Source: Thelonectria olida
Taxonomy: Eukaryota > Ascomycota > Sordariomycetes > Hypocreales > Nectriaceae
NCBI GenBank assembly: GCA_020736575.1
Contig: JAGPYM010000007.1
Span: forward strand, 1,240,001-1,304,000
Reading direction: 5' to 3'
DNA: 64,000 nucleotides
The notes below the pieces were generated by a model. It searched no databases, was not told where the DNA came from, and was given only the letters and a program-made list of their open reading frames with translations. Every line of letters begins with the position of its first letter. Within the stretch, counting starts at the first letter, position 1. The position numbers were made by a program, and so were the translations under genes. Positions 47,165-58,215 of this stretch are shown here, piece after piece.

Positions 47165-48524
47165 ATGCCCATCATGGCCAACATGCGACTTGGCCTCAAC
47201 CTTGGTTTATTCCTTTGGCTCGCTGCGCTGTTCCTCGGGACAGAAGCGTATCCGAAGGAAACGAGAGCAGCCCCCAAAGGTTTCGTAACTGTCAAAGGAG
47301 ACAAGTTCAGACTGAACGGGAAAGACTTTTATTTTGCTGGCTCCAACGCCTACTACCTTCCTTTCTCGGGAGTATGTCAAAACATGACCTGAGTTGCTAG
47401 GACGACACTGATTGCCAGCCAGACCCAAGCAGACACAGAGAAAGGGCTCAAAGCCGCCAAGAAGGCTGGTCTTAACGTGTTCCGTACTTGGGGCTTCAAC
47501 GATAGGAATGCTACCACCGATCCAAATGGGCTTCCAAAATACGGGGGAGAGGGCGCCGGTGACACTGGCGTCTACTTCCAGACGTGGAAAGACGGAAAAT
47601 CGACAATTGACCTTGCGGGCTTCGACAAAGTCGTGAATGCGGCTTCCAAGGCTGACATGAAGTTGATTGTTACCCTGACCAACAATTGGGCAGACTACGG
47701 CGGCATGGACGTGTACACGGTCAACCTCGGCGGAAAGTACCACGATGATGTGAGCTACACCGTTTGTTTGTGCACCCAAGACAACTAATGCCTTTCGCTA
47801 GTTCTATCGGCTTCCCAAAATCAAGAAGGCTTTCAAGCGTTATGTCAAGGCCATGGTGACTCGCTATAAGAACTCTCCCACCATCATGGCCTGGGAACTA
47901 GCTAACGAGCCTCGCTGCGGCGCCGACGGGACTCGCAATCTCCCACGCAGCGACAGCAACTGCAGCCCAGAGCTTCTCTCCAGCTGGATCGACGAGATGA
48001 GCGCCTACGTCAAGAGCCTCGACCCGCACCATCTCGTCACGTGGGGCGGCGAAGGAGGCTTCAACCGCGAGTCTGATGACTGGGCCTACAACGGTAGCGA
48101 CGGCGGTGACTTTGATCAAGAGCTGACGTTGCGCAACATCGACTTTGGCGTCTTCCACACGTACCCAGACTGGTGGAGCAAGACGGTCTCGTGGTCGAAC
48201 CAATGGATTCGCGACCACGCTGCGGCGGGCGCCAAAGCGAGAAAGCCCGTTGTCCACGAGGAGTACGGATGGCTAACGCCCGAAGCTCGACTAGAGTATC
48301 TCGGCACCACCAGGAACGAGACAAGAATCGAGGTTATTGGAAACTGGCAGAAGATTCACGTGGAGAAGAAGGTGTCGGACATGTACTGGCAGTTTGGATA
48401 TTCGGGGTGGTCGTATGGGCGGAATCACAACGATGGCTTCACCATTTACCTTGACGACGCTGAAGCCAAGCCGCTCGTGTACGAGCATGCGAAGGCGATG
48501 AATCGTCTCAATGGGAGAAATTGA
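47165..48524 (+). CDS. GH5 endo-beta-1,4-mannanase, secreted
   Basis: Exons are 47165-47371, 47423-47749 and 47802-48524, with GTATGT and GTGAGC donors; the product has 418 residues. Three in-frame ATGs lie at 47165, 47174 and 47183, all before a signal peptide ([20 protein letters not shown]). The catalytic domain covers the rest. [22 protein letters not shown] marks its start. [10 protein letters not shown] carries the acid/base E214, and VVHEEYGW carries the nucleophile (E331/E332). FHTYPDWWS supplies the usual His-Tyr. This pattern is the mannan-specific GH5_7 subfamily. No carbohydrate-binding module is attached. The enzyme would cut internal bonds of mannan or galactomannan outside the cell. 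It shares the region with a GH3 glycosidase and a sugar transporter. Confidence 0.93.
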
Positions 48525-48636
48525 GAGATAACTATCACCTAGCAGATTGACCCTCAATGAAAAAGTCAACTACCTTATCCAAGCCTCAAACCCGACAACC
48601 CTTCCAATAGGAAGCTAATTCGGCGCCTACAAAGCT

Positions 48637-50156
48637 TTATGGTAAAATGGAAAGTCTCCCCCGGGTTTCCCTCTGTATCTGTTTCAGTGACACAGGATCA
48701 ACTACAAAGGAGGGCAAATTCAAGTAATGAACGGCGTATCCGTGAGAAGGAATATCAGAATCCTGCACCAGCTCCGTTTCAACTCGAAGTTGATATCGAC
48801 CAGACTCGTCCGCCACTCTTGTCCAAGCCTGGAGTATATCAGGCCGTAGCTTCAGCTCCCACGTTCCTCGCCAGGCAATCGACGCAGATGCATATTCCTT
48901 GCAAAAGGCGAAAGCGCAAGCTTCTCCGACGGCGCCGTTCCACAAGACCATAGTCTGAAGTTTTGGCATGCAGCGTGCAGCTTCCGCGGCATCCCGTAAT
49001 AGATCAAACATTTGGAACTTTGATGATCTCGTCATCAGAACTGACGTCAACACCAGGGATCGCAGATTCTCCCATCTCCACTGCGGCTGGCGTGCATCGA
49101 AAAAATCCCTGGCATCAGCCATGAACGCGACCGAGAGTTGCTCCAGCTCGAGGCTTCTAGCTGCAAAAGCTGCACCCACCGCAGGAGTCGGAATCCGCAC
49201 ACGATCTGGCTTCGTCTCGGGCTCAACGGCACTGAGCCAATTTCGCCTGGACAGCGTGATGTGGTCTTGGTTGAAATCCTCAAATATTGATAGCTTCTTG
49301 AGACCTTGTGGAAGGTGTGCATCGATCATTGCCCAATAAGCTACGAGAGATGTTAGTACTCTGGAGACTCCTTCCATTGCGAACGGGGTGACCTACCTGG
49401 ATCCCTTTCCTGTTGCTGGGTTCTTTTGTTGAATAGTTGCCATGGCTCGTAAGCGATATGCTCGAGCCGAGGAAGCTTTGCCCATAGATACCGCAAGGTA
49501 TGAGGAGCCCACTGACGACGGCATTGTCGACGAACAATGAATCCCGTGACTACTTTCACCTGAGGGAGATGCGGGTAGAATTCGAGGTTGACCGCTTCAT
49601 AGGGTCGTTGCAAGGGATTGTCTACAAGAAATAAGCGTTCCCAGTTGCGCTGTATATCATATGTGGCCACCGGCAGTTGGCTTTGCCTCGCGAAAGTGTC
49701 ATCTTCGTTCTGGGCCCCAATGTAACAGCCGTGAAGGATATATGCCGTGTCACTAAGCGAGTATGTGTTGAGCTCCAAGGTCAGCCCCCCGTCGTCTGTT
49801 GATTTCCAGGCGCTCAAGATTCGAAACAGCCTTGAGATTGCCTTTTCGATGATTGTCTGGTTAATTCGGCACCGAGTACCAGACCTCTGACGTGGGTAAA
49901 AGGTGTGGTGGGGAGCGTATTGTAGAAGCTCGATATTCAGCCAAATATGCTTGGCCAGCCCTCTGCGTCGTTCGCTTAGGTGTTCCAATTCGCCCAGGTA
50001 TGATGGCTTCAGCTTGAGTCGGCGGAAATTTCGCTTCTCAATGAATGTCTGCCATTCTCTAGAGATAGTGGCGTAAGGGCTTAGGCGGCCATGCTGCGCA
50101 AGCTCCTTGAGGATCATAAGGTGTATGTCGCTCGGCAAATGATTCCATGTTGGCAT
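48637..50156 (-). CDS. F-box/leucine-rich type protein, 487 aa
   Basis: Exon 1 is 50156-49397 and exon 2 49340-48637, with a GTAGGT donor, CGTAG acceptor and 56-nt intron; the product has 487 residues. The ATG at 50156 starts MPTWNHLPSDIHLMILKELAQ, an F-box-like helix pair (~residues 4-50, including LSPYATISREWQTFIEKRNFRRL). The remainder contains weak leucine-rich blocks (LKKLSIFEDF, LEQLSVAFM, LRSLVLTSVLM, LQTMVLWNG) typical of the large lineage-specific fungal F-box family. It presumably links unknown substrates to an SCF ubiquitin ligase. It is tail to tail with the mannanase gene, with 112 bases between them. No regulatory signal is obvious. Confidence 0.8.
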
Positions 50157-50340
50157 GATTTCGGTTTCTTGATTATGCACAGAACCTAATGATCAATAGA
50201 TGATTGCCGCTCATAAAATTGCAAAGGTTTAGTCACGCTGGATTTTATGAGTGACTGGAGGGAGTTTTATAGCTCTAGACACGGAATATGGTTTACAAAC
50301 AAAGGTTTGCTGGCATCAATATTTGAGCTGCGTTTCCATA

Positions 50341-50840
50341 TCATGGAACTTTCCATTGTGCTTCCCACATATTCTCATAAGTGCAAAATTCCACCGCTCC
50401 AAGTTCAAACTTCAACGGGACCTCAGGTAGAAGCTTTGCAAGAACTTTGTTCAGCTCAACCCTGGCCCTGCCATCGATATGCCGCAGTATGCAGGCAATT
50501 GCGATGTGAAGACTGTGTGTCTCGTGATTTGGTGCTCGAAACCCAAGCGTATCTGCGAGTCTGTCTCTCAATCTCCTCATGGGTTTATTCTTCTCTTGCG
50601 TTGCACCCTCGACCTCGAGTCTGGCCCTGCAGATACCAGCATTGAAACATCGGACTCGCATTCGATATGGAGGTGCTGGGCCGGGAATGAGAGCGAGTCG
50701 ACGGGCATGTGGCATACAGCGTGTTGCCTAGGTACCACTGGACAACACCACCCGGCGAGAACTTGACGACCGCACCACTGACGGAACAAGGGGTTCGCCC
50801 AGGAGCAACGGCCGGCGAGGTGGTTATGGGTTTCATGCTC
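50341..50840 (-). pseudogene. DUF1868 (2H phosphoesterase-like) relic
   Basis: Two pieces of a DUF1868 protein are visible. The upstream piece on the minus strand has SGAVVKFSPGGVVQWYLGNT, the usual opening. The downstream piece, in another frame, has PYRMRVRCFN, LRDRLADTLGFRAPNHETHSL, IACILRHIDGRARVELNKVL and FELGAVEFCTYENMW, which is the C-terminal half. The central ~80 residues, including the first catalytic His motif region normally in between, are missing; only ~70 bases separate the two pieces. An internal deletion plus frameshift is the simplest reading. No splice arrangement restores a full domain. Family members are cyclic-phosphodiesterase-like in fold. Confidence 0.65.
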
Positions 50841-51794
50841 ACCTCTTGTTAGCTATTTGATCTGATCTGGCGAGGGCTTTACTCAGCGGAGCAGATGAAG
50901 AGCTCTAGGGTCCAGCGTTCGTGCCTGCATGACAATTTGTTTTTCGCTTTTGTAGCATGAGTGGCAGGTGGCTATCCCACCCTCTTGGCAACAAGATGAA
51001 AAATGAGAAAATATCGACATAGCTCGGAGTGGACGCGAGCCAATGTTCGCTCTTCGTCCATAATCACTCCAAGATCCCGAGCTTCCAGACTCTGACTTGG
51101 GGATCGCGGTCTGGGCGGAACCTATCGAGGTATCAAACTATTGAACGCCAGGGGCAGCCGATAGAAGCCCCTGCGCCCAAGTTGAAATGTATTCAGGGCT
51201 CATCTTAGCTATCTTAGCATATTCCTTCTGGCGAACGGAGTCCCATTAGACTGTGAGCTGGAACGCCACAACCACGCACACATGACAGCAGCTATGGCTC
51301 TACCATATTCTCCCGGCAGATAATCATTCAGCCTAAAAGCATCCCTTCAGTCCGTACCCTCCATTTCAATCCCGAGGTGGATAGAAAAGACCAGAGCCGC
51401 ATCGTCGTTCCGAAGAGCCTCCTTAGCACTACGAATCAGATGGCAGCAATCTCGGAGGGCGGGGCATCTTCTCCTCCGACATCTCGGAACAGAAGCTGAG
51501 AACCGACTCACCGGGGCTAGGACCAGGGCCTCAAGCTGTTTCTCCACCTGACATGAACGAGTCTTTCCCCGTGGGGTCACTTGTTCAATCGTGTGGGGAT
51601 TGGGGAACAAATCTTGATCTCTCTCTCCTGATCTTGCTTTGAGTCGACCTGTATAAAGTCTTTGAAGGATCGGCGGTTGAACTTCCCCTGCTTATCGCTT
51701 CACCCTCTTTCACCATCTTGAAGACGGAACAGAACAAAACATCCCCATCTTTGACCAGACTTGTCTTCATCTGTTGCTGAGTCCTCTTGTCACC
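50841..51794. other. Intergenic, promoter of the MFS gene
   Basis: No gene is seen. A TATA box (TATAAA, 51652-51657) is followed by a CT-rich leader of ~110 bases before the transporter ATG, a typical strong fungal promoter. Confidence 0.55.
51652..51657 (+). promoter_or_regulatory. TATA box of the MFS transporter gene
   Basis: TATAAA preceded by TCGACCTG, 138 bases before the start codon and followed by pyrimidine-rich leader sequence. Confidence 0.6.
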
Positions 51795-53548
51795 ATGGGT
51801 GTCTTGGGTAAAAACGAAAAGAAGAGCGCCGAGGTCGCGGTTGGGACTGGCATTGCTGCTGTGAGTCAATGGACACTCAACGCCTCGACATACGTTGGAG
51901 AATGCATCAAACTGATAAGGCTTGCAGTATCTCCCCAATGACCCTCGACCTTGGTACCGAACGCCGCATCTCATCAGGCTCAACCTCCTTCTCCTGATTC
52001 CCCTCGTCTCCTCGGGAGCAATTGGCTACGATGGTACGGAATCCCCCCTCACGTCTATCGATTTCAATATCTAAACCGCCTTCTAGGATCCATGATGAAC
52101 GGCCTCCAGACCCTCCCGCAATGGCGACAGTTCTTCGGCCAACCCCAAGGCGCTCTCCTGGGCGCCCTCAACTCCGTCTATCCCGCCGGAAAGTTCTTTG
52201 CCTTGTTCCTCGTCACTTGGGTCTGCGATCGATACGGACGAAAGACGACAATTGCCATTGGTGCTCTGACTTGTGTCGCGTTCGCCATCATGCAGGGCGT
52301 GTCGCAGAACCTGCATACCTTCATCGCTGCTCGATGTGTCTTAGGCTTCTTTACCAGTTTCCTTGCTCAGCCTAGCCCTATCCTCATCACCGAACTTGCG
52401 TACCCGACGCATCGTGGCAAGTTGACTGCGCTGTACAACACCTCATTCGTGAGTAACCCTTCTCAGGACAAGAACGAGTCGAGAACTAACCCAGAGGATG
52501 CTAGTATTTGGGAGGAATCATTGCTGCTTGGTGCACATTTGGAACCTTCAAGCTCAGCTCCGAATGGAGCTGGAGAATCCCCTCTCTCCTCCAGGGAGCC
52601 CTGCCCGCGCTGCAGCTGCTGAGCATCTACTTCCTCCCCGAGTCGCCGCGATGGCTCGTCGCCCACGGTCGCAGAGCTGAAGCCCACAAGATCCTCGCCG
52701 ACTACCACGCCGGAGGCGACATGGACTCGCCGTTGGTGGTGTTTGAGATGGCCGAGATCGAGGGCGCCATCACCGCCGAGGCCGACACCATGTCGGAGAA
52801 CTCGTGGCTCGAACTCGTGCGCACGCCCGCCAACCGCAAGCGCACCCTCATCGCTGTCATCGTCGGCTGGTTTGCCCAGTGGAACGGAATCAACATCATC
52901 AGCTACTACCTGACACTCGTGCTCAACACGATTGGCATCACCGAGGCCAAGGACCAGACGCTCATCAACGGCCTCCTTCAAATCTCCAACTGGCTCGCTG
53001 CCATCTTCGCAGGCGCAATGATGGTCGACCGCCTCGGTCGTCGAACCCTATTCTTGGCGTCCACTTCGGGCATGTTTGTCTGCTACATCATCTGGACGGG
53101 CTTGAGCGCTCACTTTGCCGCAACGCATAGCGAGACGACGGGACGCGTTGTTGTTGGCTTCGTCTTCATCACCTTTTTCTTCTACGCCATCGCATGGGCG
53201 CCGCTCCTCCAGGCATACACTGTCGAAATCTTCCCATACACGCTTCGAAGCCGCGGTGTTTCCGCCATGTACTTGTCGACCTTTGCTGGTCTGGTTGTTG
53301 GGAACCAGGTCAACCCTATCGCCATGCAGGCCATCGGCTGGAAATACTACATCGTCTTCTGCTGTATTCTGGCCGTTCTGCTCGTCGTTATTTGGTTCCT
53401 ATTCCCCGAAACCAAGGGTCACACATTGGAGGAGATCCAGGAGATCTTTGAGGGGCCGTCTGAGGGTGTTTTTGGAAAGGACGTGGAAGGCGGAGATATG
53501 GAGAAGGACACCAAGAAGGATAACGTCCGCCAGGTTGAGCTTGCTTAG
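51795..53548 (+). CDS. MFS sugar transporter (lactose/hexose permease type)
   Basis: Four exons: 51795-51860, 51928-52033, 52087-52448 and 52505-53548, giving 525 residues. The start lies in CACCATGGG. Twelve hydrophobic segments are apparent. Signatures of the sugar porter family (PF00083) are present: DRYGRK after helix 2, PESPRWL at the end of the first half, DRLGRR after helix 8, and PETKGHTLEEIQEIF at the end of helix 12. SSGAIGYDGSMMNGLQ in helix 1 is the motif of the fungal lactose/cellobiose-permease-like group. The tail is acidic/basic and probably cytosolic. The substrate is not determined by sequence; cello- or galacto-oligosaccharides are plausible because a GH3 beta-glucosidase gene starts 0.9 kb downstream on the same strand. 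Confidence 0.92.
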
Positions 53549-54474
53549 CTGACTACGTCTGCCTATTAATATTACCATATATTGAACTTGTTCAAAAGCC
53601 GTTCGTTTTGTTAATGGTCGACGTTTGATGTTGCTTTTTCTAGCGATTGAAGCTATGATGCCATTGAATTTTAGGTACTCGGGTTAAGATTCCAAGATGG
53701 CGTTTGAAGTATGGAAACATTGGACTAACAAGTCTTTGCATCTTTAACCATTTGAAAAGGAATACTTTACCCATGGGCTGAAAGTTACTGGAAAGTTGAG
53801 ATGTGAACGCTAACATATCTACCTACTGTGACTTGTCAAGTAATCTTTGCATTTGAACAAAATTTTCAGACCGCGTCCGTCAATCAGTTCATCAGATCAG
53901 GACCTGTGAGAATCTGAACCAACTGCTGAAGCCAAACTACCAAGAATTGGCCAACGGGTGCGCTATGTAGCGCCACAAGTGGTCTGCCCAAGATATCACG
54001 GGGAGTCGCGGATGTCTCCAATCCAAGCAAACCCCCGCATTCCAAACACGTTTCTCCCCTCAATCGTGAGTGTGGAAGGGTGCGGAGAAGTTGGTGGGAG
54101 CTGAACGCCGACACTCCGAGAGTCGAGTGGGTGGGCCGGGATTGCAACTCACTGGGCAATGCACTCTTCGTGGGTTCGGCTAAAGCTGCATAGACGGTGG
54201 GCTCTGACTCAAGAAACATCAGCCGAGGTCATTTGATTGACAGGTAAAATTGGGGCAATTCATAGGGACGAGTATCGTTGTCGGAGAGGAGAATGGCGTA
54301 GCTACGACGGAGAGTGGGGAGTTCGGAATGCATCTCGGAACACGATGTGATTTGTTAGCTGTGAGGAAGCTATTGAACATGGACCTTCACAAATACATGG
54401 ATCGAATGTGACGCTCAAGCTGTGCTTGTGCTCTCACGATAGCTCAGTATAACGAGTTTGGAATACGCAGTGCA
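53549..54474. other. Intergenic between transporter and glycosidase
   Basis: No gene is seen. The sequence may contain an upstream leader of the GH3 gene. CCACTCACGATTG-type inverted words around 54055-54075 are not distinctive. Confidence 0.4.
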
Positions 54475-57106
54475 ATGGAGTTCCATGCTGAGGCCAACAC
54501 TCTCCTCGAGTCGCTGACTCTTGAGGAAAAGGTAGGAATGTTGTCCCAGTCCTTGACATTTCCGCTGACATGATCCCATTCAGATATCTCTCCTTGCGGG
54601 GAAGAACTTCTCAGAAACTGTCGACATACCAGATAAAAGAGTTCCGTCAATAAAGGTCAGATTCACCCACCCAACAAGTCATTTTACATGCCCCCTGACA
54701 TGTCCTTAGACGGCAGACGGGCCAAATGGCGTGCGATCAGCAGCAACAGACGTGAGCATCAAATCCGCCTGTTTCCCCGCAGCATGTTGCATCGCAGCCA
54801 GCTTCGACGCCAACCTCGCCAACCAATTCGGCCTGGAAATGGCGAAAGAAGCCAGAGCCAAGGGCGTGCACTGCATCCTGGGTCCGACCGTCTGCATACA
54901 CCGACACCCCCTCGGAGGGCGCAACTTTGAGAGCTTCAGCGAGGACCCCTTTCTCGCGGGGAAGCTCTCATCACAGGTCATCCAGGGGCTGCAGAGCTCA
55001 GGCGTGTCTGCGACTATTAAGCACTTCGTAGCCAACGAGCAAGAAACGCAGAGGACCACCGTCGACGAGACCATCAGCGAGCGTGCGCTCAGAGAAATCT
55101 ACCTGCGTCCTTTTGAAATCGCCGTCAAGGAAGCGAAGCCATGGGCCATCATGACAGCCTATAACCACGTCAACGGGGTCCATTGCGACCAGCACGAGTG
55201 GCTTCTTCAAGGTGTCTTGCGAGGGAACTGGGGCTGGGAGGGCTTGGTCATGAGCGACTGGGGCGGCACAAACTCGGTGGCCGCCGCACTCAACGCTGGG
55301 CTCGATCTCGAAATGCCTGGTCCGCCTCGACTGCGAAAGGAGGCAGACGTTCTTGAAGCTGTGCAGCGAGGCGAGGTTTCGGAAACGACCATCGACGAGC
55401 GCGCGCGGGCCGTCATCGCCTGGGCTCTGAAGCTGAAGGCGTTGGAAAAGGAAGCAGACCTCAGCAATTTGGGGCAAAGCACCGATACTCCTGAGCTCCG
55501 AAACATGATTCGAAATGCCGGAGCGCGAGGAATCGTCCTCCTCAAGAACCAAGAGAACATTCTACCTATCTCAAAAGAAAAGACTGCCGGTAAAACCATC
55601 GCATTGATCGGATTCGCCAAGGACGCACTCGCACACGGCGGCGGCAGCGCATCTGTCAACGCATACCGCAAGGTGTCGCCCTGGGACGCACTGCACGAAG
55701 CCCTTGGAGACTCTGTCAAGTTCACCTTTGCCAAGGGCGCCCATCGCGAGCGCCTCCTGCCCGCCATCAACGGCAACGGAGACTGCGGCACCGTTGCCAG
55801 CCTGGACGGACAGCCAGGGTTCACGCGCTTGCTTTTCGAGGGCGACGCGACGGAGCCCGTGTCGACTTTGCACGGACAACAGACGTCTGCGTACTCGCCG
55901 CTGGGTTCTCAGGAGTCGCTGTGGAGGAGACTTGAGATCGTGGGTGACTTCACGCCAAAAGAGACGGGGCTTCACTACTTTGCGTGCTCTGGCCTTGGGC
56001 CAACCCGTGTCTTTGTTGATGACGACCTGGTCTGGGAGCAGACGACCAACTGCTCTGATCCTATGGGCTCTCTGTTCTTGGCTGCTCCGGAGCCAGAGTT
56101 TAGGTACCAATTCACCGGGGGCAAAACGTACAGACTGCGCATCCTCAGTGATCCCCCGACCAAGATCGGCCTGACAATTCTGGAGGGCCGAAGCGGCGTG
56201 CGTCTGGGCTTTTCTCTCGAATCCGACCACGATGCCGACCTGCTGGGCGAAGCCGTCCAGGTAGCTCAAAATGCCGACCTCGCCATTGTCTTTACGGGCC
56301 ATGACCCCCAGTGGGAAACCGAAGGCCGGGACCAGGACTCATTCAACCTCCCGCGCCAGGGGACTCAGGACGCTCTCGTCTCGGCAGTCGCTTCTGCCAA
56401 TAACAAGACCATTGTGGTGAACTCGACCGGCGTAGCGATCGCCATGCCTTGGTTGGAGCAGGTTTCGGGCGTGGTGCAAGCCTGGTTCTCTGGCCAGGAA
56501 TGCGGCCACGCCATTGCAGACGTTCTCACTGGTGCTGTCAACCCCGAAGGCCGGCTGCCAGTCAGCTTCCCAAAGAGAATCGAGGATTGCCCGGCCCACG
56601 GAAACTTTCCCGGCGAATATGTTGACGGCCAGTTGAAGGTGGCGTACAAAGAAGGCGTGTTTGTAGGATACCGCCACTTTGACCGTCTCGAGAAGGATAG
56701 AGTCAACTTTCCCTTTGGTTACGGTCTGTCTTATACGACATTCCAATACGGATCGCTGGCTGTGGTCAAGAATAGCTTGGGCGATGGCTTCGACGTTCAA
56801 GTTGAGGTATCTAATACGGGCGATTTGGTGGGTGGCGCGCTGGTGCAGATTTATGCTGGCAGGGCGGCTCAGTCGTCCGACCATCCGATCAAGACTCTTG
56901 TGGCGTTCCAGAAAGTGCAGCTGCAGCCGGGCGAGAAGAGGTCAGTCAAGCTACGGGTGCAAAGCAGAGACTTGGCGTATTTCAGTGAGGAGCTGAAGAA
57001 ATGGGTGGTGGATGAGGGAGACTACCGATTCTCTCATGGAGCATCGGCAGGCGAGACTATTGAAGAGGTTGTGTTGAAGGTAGATGGGGCGACTTTTGAC
57101 CTATAG
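54475..57106 (+). CDS. GH3 beta-glucosidase with PA14 domain
   Basis: Exons are 54475-54531, 54584-54655 and 54710-57106, giving 841 residues, the usual size of intracellular-type fungal GH3 enzymes. There is no signal peptide (MEFHAEANTLLESLTLEEK). The N-terminal TIM barrel carries TADGPNGVR, LGPTVCIHRHPLGGRNFES and the catalytic nucleophile D226 in GLVMSDWGGT. The second alpha/beta domain contains IALIGFAKDA and FTGHDPQWETEGRD. Between its halves sits a PA14 insertion (~residues 380-520, with GFTRLLFEG and TRVFVDDDLVWEQ), known from substrate-lid GH3 enzymes. The C terminus is Fn3-like (VSNTGDLVGG, VQIYAGRA). It would release glucose from beta-glucosides taken up by the cell. It is co-oriented with the upstream sugar transporter. 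Confidence 0.93.
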
Positions 57107-57531
57107 ACTGGATGATGATAGACTGAGATGAATACAACTGGATATGACCAGGTAGTCATTGGGTTAATGATCTTCTCTTGAAAGTGAGCAAGATATCTTA
57201 TTTAAACGACAACCTCGCCGCTCATTTAACCCATGAGAGTACCTATATTTGTCCACGGATCGTTTCAAATGCATGTTCCACGATGATAAACGCTCCCAAT
57301 TCTTCAAGTTTCATCTCCTTGAGTCTCATTGGCTGCTTCTCGTGTATCCATTGTCAGATGTTTGTAATGGCAAGCGAATCAACAACCGACAACATGGCCC
57401 CGGCGTAATTAAATCTTTCGTGTAGCAGCGGCCGCCGTCTCCTTAATTAAAAATCTCTCTCCCCTCCATGTTTTCTTCTCAATCATCCACTCCTTCACCT
57501 TCATTCCTTGGCCATCATACCGTCTCCGAAA
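57107..57531. other. Intergenic, leader of the GPI-protein gene
   Basis: Contains an AGCAGCGGCCGCCG stretch at 57425-57438, then TTAATTAAAAA and a CT-rich leader. No gene is seen. Confidence 0.4.
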
Positions 57532-58215
57532 ATGCCTTCCTCACTCGTTACCTCACTCCTTGTTCCGGACATCTTCGACCCTCAAACTCTGGTCGCTCAG
57601 GTCCTCAAAGCCGAGCCCACGGCCACCGCGTATCTCCTCAACTGTCCAGACGGCACCGACTCAAATGATTGCGGCACGTACAACATGTCGATCACTCTGG
57701 GGCCGTGGGCCAGCAAAACGCCCCCGGCGGGCGCCCCCAAGACGGGCGCCTTCGATCTCTTCGTCGGCTACGATGACCCTGCGGACCCGTGGACCTTCTC
57801 CCTCCACTGCGACGTGAGTAAGACAGTTGGTGAAGAATGCACCACCATCAACGTGGGCGGCAACAATGATGGACACCCCACGGCGACTTTCACGTCCCCC
57901 GACGATCTTGAGGATCAGGGCCTTGCTACTTTCGTCTACTTTCCTGTAACCATCACCGCTGGCCTGGATCTGATCGCTTCAGCGTCTGCTACGGCCACGG
58001 CCGACAACAGCGCGCAATCTTCCGCGAGCGTGGACGCGACCAGTGCCAACAGCGAAGCCAGCGGGACTGAGACCGCAGGGGCTGAAACGAGCGGCACAGC
58101 AAGCTCAAGCAGCGCATCCACCCCTGAGGCGACTTCTGGCGCCACCTCTCGCTTCAACTATCTTCTCGCGGCCATGTCTGTAGCTGGAATTGCGACAGCC
58201 TGTGTCTTGTTATAA
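57532..58215 (+). CDS. Putative GPI-anchored wall protein, 227 aa
   Basis: A single exon from the ATG at 57532 (context TCCGAAAATGCC) to TAA at 58215. The N-terminal ~145 residues contain two cysteine pairs (NCPDGTDSNDCGTY, LHCDVSKTVGEECTT) and end PVTITAG, a recurrent layout in fungal surface proteins. Residues ~150-205 are Ala/Ser/Thr-rich spacer (TATADNSAQSSAS and following). The last ~20 residues are hydrophobic (FNYLLAAMSVAGIATACVLL), the shape of a GPI-attachment signal with a small-residue omega region before it. The N terminus (MPSSLVTSLLVPDI) is only a weak signal peptide. A missing upstream exon or a diverged signal is possible. A mutated partial copy of its 3' end lies at about 60.7 kb. 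Confidence 0.75.
   Translation: MPSSLVTSLLVPDIFDPQTLVAQVLKAEPTATAYLLNCPDGTDSNDCGTYNMSITLGPWASKTPPAGAPKTGAFDLFVGYDDPADPWTFSLHCDVSKTVGEECTTINVGGNNDGHPTATFTSPDDLEDQGLATFVYFPVTITAGLDLIASASATATADNSAQSSASVDATSANSEASGTETAGAETSGTASSSSASTPEATSGATSRFNYLLAAMSVAGIATACVLL

Noticed and set aside
55571..56302. 243-codon open frame antisense to the GH3 gene
   Set aside because: It lies wholly inside the GH3 coding region, has Arg/Ala-rich shadow composition and no splice or promoter logic.
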